This document shows, in pieces, positions 1 through 6,942 of a stretch of DNA of 23,955 nt. A program made the position numbers and the translations under genes. The DNA comes from a virus. The stretch covers positions 1 through 23,955 of the IMG/VR virus record IMGVR_UViG_3300042887_000120; one strand, 5' to 3'. The notes under the pieces are model-generated. The model saw only the letters and a list, made by a program, of their open reading frames with translations. It was not told where the DNA came from and ran no database searches. Position 1 is the stretch's first letter. Every line of letters starts with the position of its first letter.

Positions 1-21
1 TGTAAGCCTACGTAATTCATC

Positions 22-678
22 TTACCAATCTACGTTGGTTGCAGATGAAGTTGTTGGACCGTCAAAGCCTAAGTAAAATGCTTCTTGCTCAGCATAAGGA
101 ATTTTCTTTAATGCTAACTCAAGTGCATAAGGCTTGTGTGCTGACCAGTCAAATGGCTCTGTGTCTGGTGCACTTGGAATAGTTGTGTAACTTGTTTCAG
201 TTCCCTGACCGTTACGCTTTACTTTCCAAACTAAGTTTGAGATACTGCCAGTTTCTAAGGCATACTCACGAATTGTATTAAATGCTGATTGCTTGCTAAC
301 ACCCATTGACCAAATAGCCACATAAGGTGCTTCAATGCCATCGTCTACTAGAACGTTGCAATAGAATCTAAGACGTGCTCTCCAGCCAGCCTTTGGATCT
401 TTTCTGTGCATTTCTTCTGCCCAGTCACGACCTTCTGATTCCATTGTATCTACAGCCTTGCGCTTGTAGTCTTTTGGATTTGTGTGTTCTTTCACAACAA
501 GAGCAAGACCACGCTCTGCATTATAGTTTGCAGAATCTTCGTCTAACTCTTCAATGAAACGGATTTTTACTGATTGACCATCGGCAAGTTTAAGCCATCT
601 TACCTTTGGTGAGTTTTCATCATACTTTGGTTTGTCGAGCAGGGCATTTATATTTTTGAGTCCCTTTACTACGCTCAT
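22..678 (-). CDS. Single-stranded-DNA-binding protein, gp32-like
   Basis: A 218-residue protein with AAGGAG eight bases before its ATG. The order helicase, primase, SSB is the standard replisome set. Content: an early basic strand pair (VRWLKLADGQSVKIRFIEEL), a central beta core (GWRARLRFYCNVLVDDG, VAIWSMGVSKQSAFNTIREY) and a late helix (AEQEAFYLGFDGP). It looks like the OB-fold core of phage gp32/actinophage SSB proteins. It has only one Cys (C107), so the His-Cys3 zinc site of T4 gp32 is absent, and its end (SATNVDW) is not the acidic tail of bacterial SSB. The call rests on pattern and context. Confidence 0.7.
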   Translation of the reverse strand: MSVVKGLKNINALLDKPKYDENSPKVRWLKLADGQSVKIRFIEELDEDSANYNAERGLALVVKEHTNPKDYKRKAVDTMESEGRDWAEEMHRKDPKAGWRARLRFYCNVLVDDGIEAPYVAIWSMGVSKQSAFNTIREYALETGSISNLVWKVKRNGQGTETSYTTIPSAPDTEPFDWSAHKPYALELALKKIPYAEQEAFYLGFDGPTTSSATNVDW

Positions 679-702
679 ATTTTTCTCCTTCGATTTGTTA
701 TT

Positions 703-1626
703 TTAGTTTAACATAGATGATATAGATTTGTCAAATTGAAACTCAAGGCTTCTAATTGCATCATCATCCATATCTCCTATATCTTTATATTTTTTATCTA
801 TATTTACTACGCTGACTAATGAGCCAAGTTTTTCAATTAACTTATCTCTCATTATTGCGCCAGCCTCGTCATTGTCTGCAACAAGTACAACATTATTGAA
901 GTACTTTTCTAACAATTTAATCTGCGATGCAGATACGTTAGCACCCAACGTTGCAACTGCTGGGAATCCTACTTGGTCTAGCCTTATAGCATCAAAAGAT
1001 GATTCAACTACATATACTAAACTAGATGCTTTAATTCTGTGTAAATTAAACAATAGTTTACCCTTTGGAAGTCCTGGAGTGTTTTTAAACTCTTTACCTT
1101 CAATAGATCTGCCAACAAAGCCAAGAGTCATTCCATCTGGAGAATGAACTGGTATAGTAACCATGTCTTGCTTTTCTGAATATCCTAAAGCAAATTTTCT
1201 TATTGATTCTTCAGTTATAAGCCTACTAGAATAATATCGCATTGCTCTTGGAGATTCTAGGGCTTGATTGTTTAATCTTTTAATTAATACTTCATCATAT
1301 TGAACAAAATCTGGTGGAGCATACATTGCTTTGTTAATTACACTCTCAATGTTTGTTTCTGTTTGCTTACTTTTTATGTACCGTGCTGCTTCAAAATAAG
1401 TTCTACCAGTCACAAACATAACAAATTCTTCAAGATTTTTTGTGGTTTGACAACCAAAGCAAAAGAACAAACCGCTATCCTTTGCAACTTCTGCAGCAGG
1501 GGTTCTTGTGTTATTGTGATATGGACAATAAATAATAAAGTCATTACCAAACTCTGCCTCTATGTCAATGCCAGCGCCACCAAGAACTCTTTGTATTTGT
1601 TCTTTACTATAAAGATTACTTGGCAT
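703..1626 (-). CDS. DNA primase, CHC2 zinc finger plus TOPRIM
   Basis: A 307-residue protein that makes RNA primers. The zinc ribbon is C34, H37, C56, C59 (CPYH and CFGC). Residues 125-190 form the start of the polymerase core (RYYSSRLITEESIRKFALG). The TOPRIM domain has the catalytic glutamate E208 (VVESSFDAI) and the acidic pair D251/D253 (VADNDEAG). DnaG is about 600 residues; this one stops soon after TOPRIM, without a helicase-interaction domain, like other short phage primases. It begins inside the helicase gene and is followed by the SSB gene after a 24-base gap. Confidence 0.93.
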   Translation of the reverse strand: MPSNLYSKEQIQRVLGGAGIDIEAEFGNDFIIYCPYHNNTRTPAAEVAKDSGLFFCFGCQTTKNLEEFVMFVTGRTYFEAARYIKSKQTETNIESVINKAMYAPPDFVQYDEVLIKRLNNQALESPRAMRYYSSRLITEESIRKFALGYSEKQDMVTIPVHSPDGMTLGFVGRSIEGKEFKNTPGLPKGKLLFNLHRIKASSLVYVVESSFDAIRLDQVGFPAVATLGANVSASQIKLLEKYFNNVVLVADNDEAGAIMRDKLIEKLGSLVSVVNIDKKYKDIGDMDDDAIRSLEFQFDKSISSMLN

Positions 1627-2839
1627 CTTCGTAATCCTTGTATCTATAGTAACCCTTGTCGAAATCTACCTGTACTAAAAAGTCTCCCATAAAACCATTT
1701 CTATTTTTTCTAAATACGCACTCAATAATATCACTATTAGTTGCACGACCAAGAGCCATTACCCAGTCAGCATCATAGGCAATCTGTCTAGACCATGCAG
1801 TTTGTCCAAGAGTAGGAGCACTGCTTAAATCTTTTACATCATCAGGGGTAGCAGATGAGATAGCGATAATAGGAACTTCTTCACTAATAGCCATAAGTTT
1901 AAGTTCTCTTGAAAGGTTCTTCATACGTACCGTCTCATTTTCAGACTTTTGGTTTGGAGACATAAGTTGCAAGTAGTCAACAATAACAAAGTCTGGTTTG
2001 TATTGATCAATCTTTCCACGAACTACAGATGGGTTTACCTCTCCACCATTATCGTTTGAGATAATATGAAACTCTGGCTTGCCTGCTATTTTGTTAGCAT
2101 GCCAACTTTTTAGCATATCAAGTTCTACTTCACCATTACTTAGTTTACGATGAGACCAAAGACCTTCACCCATAATTGCAAATACACGATTACGAACTTC
2201 TGTCTCAGACATTTCAAGGGATATGACTAATGGAGACTTGCCCTGCTTCCATGCCTGAACTGCAAAATAAAGAGCAAGCCAAGATTTACCAATTCCTGGA
2301 TAGGCTAAAAATACACCAAGTTGTCCTGGCATAATTCCAGAAGGAAGATAATTATCAAATCCTGGTAAACCTGTTTTAATTCCAATTTGACCAGTTAGTT
2401 TTTGTTCCTGAATCTTTTCAAAATATGCGACGGCAGAATCAAGATCTGTAGCATCAATATCACGTATAGCAGAAGTGTTTTTCTTTAACTCAGATGTTTT
2501 TGTAATCAGTCCATTTAGTGCCTCTGTGCCATTGCCAACCTGCACTTCACCTGCTGCAGATCTTAGGATGTCCTTAAGGCTATCATTCAAATACTCTGTC
2601 TGTAACTCTTCAAGATGATGTTTGGTAGCGCCAATACCATCTACTGGTTGAAAGTCTCTAAACTTTTCTACAACTAGAGAGGTTGGTGGAATAGATCCAT
2701 TATTATCAAAATATAAACGAATAAAATTCCATACATCGTTATGAGTTCTAAGAAGGTTTTCTACATTAGCCTGCAACAATACGTGCATCTGTTTATCTTG
2801 TAATAATGCTGAAATAACTTTTGCTTCTGTATTATTCAC
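1616..2839 (-). CDS. Replicative DNA helicase, DnaB family
   Basis: A 407-residue protein that unwinds DNA at the fork, starting at GTG in an 8-base overlap with the previous gene. Residues 1-120 form the helical N-domain. The RecA-type domain follows: Walker A 179-186 (AYPGIGKS), catalytic glutamate in ISLEMS (E209), Walker B FVIVDYLQLM (D288), GQTAWSRQIAYDADWVMALG (346-364) and the basic loop FRKNRNG (376-382), which corresponds to the arginine-finger region. The first glycine of GxxxxGKS is Ala here. The size is near that of other phage DnaB proteins (about 400-450). It overlaps the primase start by 11 bases, as primase and helicase usually act together. Confidence 0.93.
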   Translation of the reverse strand: MNNTEAKVISALLQDKQMHVLLQANVENLLRTHNDVWNFIRLYFDNNGSIPPTSLVVEKFRDFQPVDGIGATKHHLEELQTEYLNDSLKDILRSAAGEVQVGNGTEALNGLITKTSELKKNTSAIRDIDATDLDSAVAYFEKIQEQKLTGQIGIKTGLPGFDNYLPSGIMPGQLGVFLAYPGIGKSWLALYFAVQAWKQGKSPLVISLEMSETEVRNRVFAIMGEGLWSHRKLSNGEVELDMLKSWHANKIAGKPEFHIISNDNGGEVNPSVVRGKIDQYKPDFVIVDYLQLMSPNQKSENETVRMKNLSRELKLMAISEEVPIIAISSATPDDVKDLSSAPTLGQTAWSRQIAYDADWVMALGRATNSDIIECVFRKNRNGFMGDFLVQVDFDKGYYRYKDYEDAK

Positions 2840-3140
2840 TCAGCCACCTTCTTGCTAATTTCCTGCGCTCTGTTCTTTCTTTAATATCTTGCTCTACATC
2901 TAGTTTACCATTAAGAATTTTTTCTGCGTTATAAGCAAAATAATTCCAACTTGGTTCTTGTGCAATACTAAAATAATACTCAATTAGGTCATAGCAACCA
3001 ACAACACCATAAGACTCTATAAGAGAGTCGGCTGCCCACTGCTCTACATTTAAATTTAAAGATGGCTTATGCTCGTATCTTGCTGTATGCAATTTACTAT
3101 ACCTACTAAGCAAAGCCATACGGTCTTTGCGTTCAGCCAT
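2832..3140 (-). CDS. Replication-operon protein of unknown function, possible helicase loader
   Basis: A 102-residue, mainly helical protein directly upstream of the helicase gene and overlapping it by 8 bases. It has a central SWNYFAYNAEKILNGKLD and a basic C-terminus (RTERRKLARRWLSE). A small helical protein coupled to a DnaB-type helicase is a common position for helicase loaders or replisome organisers, and the basic tail would suit DNA or helicase binding. No loader ATPase motif (Walker A) exists. The role is inference from position only. Confidence 0.5.
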   Translation of the reverse strand: MAERKDRMALLSRYSKLHTARYEHKPSLNLNVEQWAADSLIESYGVVGCYDLIEYYFSIAQEPSWNYFAYNAEKILNGKLDVEQDIKERTERRKLARRWLSE

Positions 3141-3352
3141 TAGTTAGTGTTATCAGCCTCTGATTGTGCTTCTTGAATCTTTTCTGTTAGTTTATCTTCA
3201 ACAAACTTATAGACTCTATCAAAAGCCTGTTCTGTATTTTCACCATCACGCTTAGAATCAACAACTCCAAGATCAAGTCTTAATGATTGAAAATTGCCTA
3301 AATTAAGAGTATATCCAAGTGTTACTGATACTTTTGTATTTTCGTTTTCCAT
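3140..3352 (-). CDS. Small conserved-looking protein of unknown function (70 aa)
   Basis: A 70-residue protein after AGGTGGGG and ATG. An N-terminal beta hairpin (VSVTLGYTLNLGNFQSLRLD) is followed by a helix (AFDRVYKFVEDKLTEKIQEA) and an acidic tail. The hairpin-helix plan recalls small proteins encoded beside helicase/primase genes in several phages, but no family name can be given with confidence. Its stop overlaps the next ATG (TAATG), so it belongs to the replication operon. Confidence 0.6.
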   Translation of the reverse strand: MENENTKVSVTLGYTLNLGNFQSLRLDLGVVDSKRDGENTEQAFDRVYKFVEDKLTEKIQEAQSEADNTN

Positions 3353-3372
3353 TACCCCACCTATTCTTGAAT

Positions 3373-3915
3373 TTAAATGTTCTCAGACCAAACAGGAATA
3401 TACCTTCCATCTTCAGTCTTCGTATATGTAAGTATACCGTCACCCATTCGTCGTGTCAACTCTTGGCTTGTGGGAATACTATTATTTGTTATTAATCCGT
3501 CTCTTCTGGGTTGCCCCATATGTCTAGATCCCAGTATAGCACGAATATCCCTTATGTGATCTTCTGAATAATAAGATCTTATTTGCCAACCTCTTTGACC
3601 ATTTAATTTTGCACCAATTGGTGGTGGGATAATTCCAGTTTTAATTAATGTTGGCATATATTTTCTATGACGATTAACTAACCTAGCAGTCTCAGCAACA
3701 GTGTATGCTCTTTGTCTGTTCCGTCTAAAATCTGTACGAAGACAAGTTTCAAGTCTATCTTTAGTAATATTATAAAACGTAACCATTCCAGTAGAACGAG
3801 AACTATGGTAAAGTCTTACTAGATCTCCATTTAAAAACCAAAGTTTTTTACTACCCTTAATTACAGGGTCGTTATTGTATTGTTGGCTCTGGATTTTTCC
3901 TTTTGCAGTATCCAT
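3373..3915 (-). CDS. Helix-turn-helix DNA-binding protein (MerR-like)
   Basis: A 180-residue basic protein. Residues 24-66 contain LWFLNGDLVRLYHSSRSTGM, a beta-rich module that looks conserved. Residues 70-126 hold a helix-turn-helix: AYTVAETARLVNRHRKYMPT, then LIKTGIIPPP and a wing ending YYSEDHIRDIRAIL, as in MerR/excisionase-type winged helices. The C-terminal part (SQELTRRMGDGILTYT) is short. The weak AAGG before the ATG and 55-base overlap with the zinc-ribbon gene suggest translational coupling; an internal Met at 44 is a less likely start because it would delete the conserved-looking front. It probably regulates phage transcription or marks an origin. Confidence 0.7.
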   Translation of the reverse strand: MDTAKGKIQSQQYNNDPVIKGSKKLWFLNGDLVRLYHSSRSTGMVTFYNITKDRLETCLRTDFRRNRQRAYTVAETARLVNRHRKYMPTLIKTGIIPPPIGAKLNGQRGWQIRSYYSEDHIRDIRAILGSRHMGQPRRDGLITNNSIPTSQELTRRMGDGILTYTKTEDGRYIPVWSENI

Positions 3916-4052
3916 CTACCTTGCCCACTTTCTGACGGGGGATGAAAAAATACACGATATCCACATGATATACAAAATGTTTCTAAATGATCTATGCTGC
4001 TGTATTGTCTATCAACAAACATACGACCCTTACATTTTTTACAAAAAATCAT
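3861..4052 (-). CDS. Zinc-ribbon protein (63 aa)
   Basis: A 63-residue protein with two CxxC knuckles, C4/C7 (CKKC) and C27/C30 (CISC), a typical four-cysteine zinc ribbon, followed by a basic tail (LQKEKSRANN). The ATG follows AAAGGTGGGG. Its last 55 bases overlap the start of the helix-turn-helix gene in another frame, so the two are tightly linked. Such phage zinc ribbons may bind nucleic acid or RNA polymerase, but the sequence alone does not decide. It stands at the border between structural and replication genes. Confidence 0.7.
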   Translation of the reverse strand: MIFCKKCKGRMFVDRQYSSIDHLETFCISCGYRVFFHPPSESGQGRWILQKEKSRANNTITTL

Positions 4053-4067
4053 ACCCCACCTTTAATT

Positions 4068-4511
4068 TTAATTAGGAATACCAATAATTACTAAGTGAAC
4101 GGCTAGTGATAAATCACCAGAAGCACCAAACCGAACAACTCCTTCTACCTTAGAGGTTGTTACTGTTTTTAAGATAACGCTTACGTTTTGTCCAGCAGGA
4201 GTGTTTCCAATGTTTACTGGAGTCGCTGTGACAATTGGTGAATACTTAAAGTCACTAGGAAAGTCGTATGAGAATGTTTTATCAGATGCTGCAGTAACCG
4301 TAGAGTTATTTGCTACCTCTACATACCCGCCAATTATTCTTGTTTCAGAGGTCTTTACACTCTGCTTTCCAGCACTAACAGTATCAATTGTTGCATAGTT
4401 GTATGTTGCTGAAGATACTTCAGTAGATAGTTGGTTTAATGTATCCACTAGTTTGTAAATATAAGGTACATCTAGAGGTTGCCCTCTTTCTGGTAACGGT
4501 ACTTTTGCCAT
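4068..4511 (-). CDS. Virion structural protein, H-type-lectin-like C-terminus
   Basis: A 147-residue protein with AGGAGG seven bases before the ATG. Residues 1-40 (AKVPLPERGQPLDVPYIYKL then a helix) are an extended arm plus helix, likely a trimerisation or docking piece. Residues 60-147 form a beta-sandwich (TFSYDFPSDFKYSPIVTATP, VSVILKTVTTSKVEGVVRFG, SLAVHLVIIGIPN) that resembles H-type lectin domains. It is the last structural gene before the zinc-ribbon and helix-turn-helix genes. It may be a receptor-binding tip or a decoration protein. Sugar binding is not shown by the sequence. Confidence 0.6.
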   Translation of the reverse strand: MAKVPLPERGQPLDVPYIYKLVDTLNQLSTEVSSATYNYATIDTVSAGKQSVKTSETRIIGGYVEVANNSTVTAASDKTFSYDFPSDFKYSPIVTATPVNIGNTPAGQNVSVILKTVTTSKVEGVVRFGASGDLSLAVHLVIIGIPN

Positions 4512-4525
4512 TTATTCCTCCTGTT

Positions 4526-4536
4526 TAATTATACCA
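4526..4536 (-). promoter_or_regulatory. Extended -10 promoter before the 147-residue tail gene
   Basis: The minus strand reads TGGTATAATTA, the same 11 bases as at 23013-23023. It overlaps the stop codon of the fibronectin-like gene and lies 8 bases before AGGAGG. The predicted start (near 4521) leaves an exceptionally short leader beginning about at the Shine-Dalgarno itself. There is no recognisable -35 (CGACTC at 17 bases). It could drive the last structural gene and the regulatory/replication genes beyond it. Confidence 0.5.
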
Positions 4537-4945
4537 AAGACTCTACGCCAGAGTCGAAGATAACTAGTCCTGCATTTACTTTTTTTACAGATGACGCTAT
4601 CTGTATTTTTACATGAACGGATGTGGTACCTGTATTTAAAAATGAATACATGTGAGTTGCGCTAGTTCCATGATATAAGAAAGATCCAGAATCGAACTTG
4701 ACAAATATGTCATATGCTGGCCTATTTAACTCATCTCCCCATACCGCAGTAATAATTGTTTCTGTAATTGATAACGCACCGTTTACGGCTTCAACTGGAA
4801 TTGGATTTGTAATAAAAGTTGGAGACCAGTGAGATGTTCTGTTTTTATCCTCAGAAATGATTCTATATCTTACGACATATCCTGCACTTTCAGAATCAAC
4901 TGGTGGTAAAGATTCTTTTAAAATAATTGCTTTTTTTACAGCCAT
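4529..4945 (-). CDS. Small tail-tip protein, fibronectin-III-like
   Basis: A 138-residue protein starting in a TAATG overlap. YVVRYRIISEDKNRTSHWSP near residue 22 has the look of a fibronectin type III strand pair, followed by TETIITAVWGDELNRPAYDI, FVKFDSGSFLYHGTS and a hydrophobic C-terminal strand. The size equals about one sandwich domain plus a tail. It is probably a fibre or tip component that goes with the 385- and 147-residue proteins. The stop TAA lies inside the extended -10 element of the next gene. No enzymatic motif is visible. Confidence 0.6.
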   Translation of the reverse strand: MAVKKAIILKESLPPVDSESAGYVVRYRIISEDKNRTSHWSPTFITNPIPVEAVNGALSITETIITAVWGDELNRPAYDIFVKFDSGSFLYHGTSATHMYSFLNTGTTSVHVKIQIASSVKKVNAGLVIFDSGVESLV

Positions 4946-6102
4946 TAGGTTACGCCAATTGAAAATCTAAATTCGACATAGTTGCTAGTGTTAGGAGACT
5001 TAACAATTGTTTCGGCAGCATCATTTTTAATAATTGAATATCCAGTTAGTCCATAAAGTGGGTTGACTGTTGCTACGTTTTCTAGTCTTATTGCGTCTAA
5101 CGCTACATAATAATCTTGTGAAGGGTTACCAGCATCAATTACACATGCATAAATTTTGACAACAGTAACTGCATCCCAAGTAAAGTTTGCACTTGTGTAT
5201 AGTTCTTGTAATTGTTTTGAAACTACAAAATATCTATTTGTTTCAAAATCTGCAACAGAGTTTTCTAAATTTCCAGAACTGCCATGATTTATTTCTACTT
5301 CAAACCTTGCAAACTCTCCACTCAAGGTATCGGTTTCTGCAAAGTCTACAAGAATTCTAACTGTTTCTGGAATTGCAGAAGAGTCTCCATTTTTACTTAT
5401 TAAAGAAAATGCTAATCTTAATTCATCAATAGGTGAGTTTCTTGTAAAGTCAACATTTGCTCCAGTTAAGTGAATATGATTTGATCCTTCTTCAACAACA
5501 AAGTGATCAAAGGTTGGACCGCTTTCTGAACTAACAGTTAAATCTGCATCATCACCTTGAATTAAAATAACATTATTTAAAAATCTGCATCTTTCATATC
5601 TGTTTCCACGAGAGGTTTTAAAAAATATAGCATTGTCTGCATTTGTTTGAAAAACTGAATCTGCTACTGCAATAACGTTGTCATCTTCTGGATCATCTAG
5701 TGGTGCGGTAACGGTATTAATTGCAGTTGCTGCAGAAGCCGTATGGTGTTGCCAATTTTCTCCAGTGGTAAAAGCAAAGACTGTTTTGCTATCATAGGCT
5801 CCAGCAGAGGGATTTGATCCTGCAGAGTATAGCCCTACTTCAGATATTTCATATCTTTCTTCTGTTGGTAGTTCTGCGGTTAGAACAATTTTATTTATAC
5901 CGCCCTCACTTACAAACCCTCTAGATGAAATTGGAACACGAAACATTTCAAAATCAAGGTTTTCTTTTGTTGCAAAGTTATCTGCTACATCGCCAGTTTC
6001 TAAAGGGGTAGGACCACAGCCAACAGCCAAAAATGAAGCATAGGCAGGGGCTTGACCAAGCATATACTTACCAATAATAGTCTTACCAGTGTTAGTTATC
6101 AA
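4945..6102 (-). CDS. Tail fibre / receptor-binding protein candidate
   Basis: A 385-residue protein starting at TTG (TTGA overlap with the previous stop; GGAG ten bases upstream). Residues 1-110 (IGKYMLGQAPAYASFLAVGC, YEISEVGLYSAG) resemble the N-terminal attachment domains of phage tail fibres and collar-type proteins. Residues about 150-350 form a beta-rich module (FDHFVVEEGSNHIHLTGANV, FARFEVEINHGSSG, YYVALDAIRLENV) like a jelly-roll carbohydrate-binding domain. The last 35 residues (GLTGYSIIKNDAAE to FRFSIGVT) may assemble the trimer or bind the next protein. Its place after the hub and before two small beta proteins makes it a likely host-recognition protein. The receptor cannot be predicted. 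Confidence 0.6.
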   Translation of the reverse strand: MITNTGKTIIGKYMLGQAPAYASFLAVGCGPTPLETGDVADNFATKENLDFEMFRVPISSRGFVSEGGINKIVLTAELPTEERYEISEVGLYSAGSNPSAGAYDSKTVFAFTTGENWQHHTASAATAINTVTAPLDDPEDDNVIAVADSVFQTNADNAIFFKTSRGNRYERCRFLNNVILIQGDDADLTVSSESGPTFDHFVVEEGSNHIHLTGANVDFTRNSPIDELRLAFSLISKNGDSSAIPETVRILVDFAETDTLSGEFARFEVEINHGSSGNLENSVADFETNRYFVVSKQLQELYTSANFTWDAVTVVKIYACVIDAGNPSQDYYVALDAIRLENVATVNPLYGLTGYSIIKNDAAETIVKSPNTSNYVEFRFSIGVT

Positions 6103-6941
6103 GAGGTTATTTCTCCAAATTCCGCTTCATATATTGTACCACTTGTAGTTATTTCTACTTGAATTTGTTCATCAGGCTCAAGATTAATAGCCTCTACAAT
6201 CATATTTCCTGTATTCTCATCTAGATAAACATATGCTCCATTTGGACCAGTTCCTGGTTCTGGAACTTTGTTTTCAAGTTTAATAGAAAAATTTGCAAAA
6301 TATTTGTCTGAAGTAGACTGAAGACTAAGAATATTGTTTGGGTTATATTGTTGTTGAATTGATGAAAGATTTTTAATAGGTTGATAGGAAACTTGTTGTC
6401 CATTAACAATATCATTACGTGCTATATTTATTAACTCGTGTCCACCAATATTTTCAAATATAATATCAGTCATAACCTCAATTGGAGTAGATTCATCGTC
6501 AAATAAAACCGTGTCTATTGGTGCTGTTTTAACTGGAGGTGGAGGTGGTGCTATAACTGCTGCGGTTATTGTTGCTGGAGTTGCTGGTACTGCTGCTACT
6601 GTTGTTCCGCCACTTGGGCTACCACCATTTGAGGTGCCGCTATCTGTGTTACCACTAGGAACAAAAACTGAAGTTCCTAATGGACTTGTCTGTGATTGTA
6701 TTTGTGTTTGATATGCATTTTCATAAGCATTTAAAGCACTTTGAATTTGTTTTGTTGTTGATCCTGGCTTTGCACTAATTGCTTCTAATGCAGCACCTGC
6801 TGACTGAAAGTTTTGATAAGATTTACTTGTTGTGTCAACTCCTAAAATTTGTTGAGCCTTTTGCACTCCAGTATCTGCTTGAACTGCTGCTAAGGCTTCT
6901 CTAACTGCTTTTTCTTCTTTTGACATTTTAGATTTTGACAT
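6099..6941 (-). CDS. Tail-tip structural protein with low-complexity linker
   Basis: A 280-residue protein whose ribosome binding site GAGGTG lies inside the end of the hub gene. The start region repeats (MSKSKMSKEEK), so the ATG at 6926 is an alternative. Residues 1-90 are helical and Ala/Gln-rich. Residues 90-140 are a Gly/Ser/Thr/Pro/Val linker ending in PPPPP. Residues 145-280 are a beta-rich domain (FDDESTPIEVMTDIIFENIG, YFANFSIKLENKVPEP, EQIQVEITTSGTIYEAEFGE). The build, helix then flexible linker then beta domain, suits an adaptor that hangs a fibre or tip domain on the tail. No family was recognised. The stop is TGA in a TTGA overlap with the next gene. Confidence 0.6.
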   Translation of the reverse strand: MSKSKMSKEEKAVREALAAVQADTGVQKAQQILGVDTTSKSYQNFQSAGAALEAISAKPGSTTKQIQSALNAYENAYQTQIQSQTSPLGTSVFVPSGNTDSGTSNGGSPSGGTTVAAVPATPATITAAVIAPPPPPVKTAPIDTVLFDDESTPIEVMTDIIFENIGGHELINIARNDIVNGQQVSYQPIKNLSSIQQQYNPNNILSLQSTSDKYFANFSIKLENKVPEPGTGPNGAYVYLDENTGNMIVEAINLEPDEQIQVEITTSGTIYEAEFGEITS

Positions 6942-6942
6942 T

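Noticed and set aside
679-702. TAAAAT between primase and SSB genes as a promoter
   Set aside because: No TG extension and no -35, in an AT-rich gap where such hexamers are expected by chance.
1300-1692. Plus-strand open frame of 130 codons over the primase start
   Set aside because: It is a shadow of the primase and helicase genes, has no ribosome binding site, and its protein shows biased composition with no domain.
4945-6102. Diversity-generating retroelement acting on the tail fibre gene
   Set aside because: No reverse transcriptase, template repeat or matching variable repeat was seen in the window.
6530-6620. GGTGGTGCT-type repeats as a tandem DNA repeat
   Set aside because: They encode the Ala/Pro/Val linker and are explained by the protein's low complexity.
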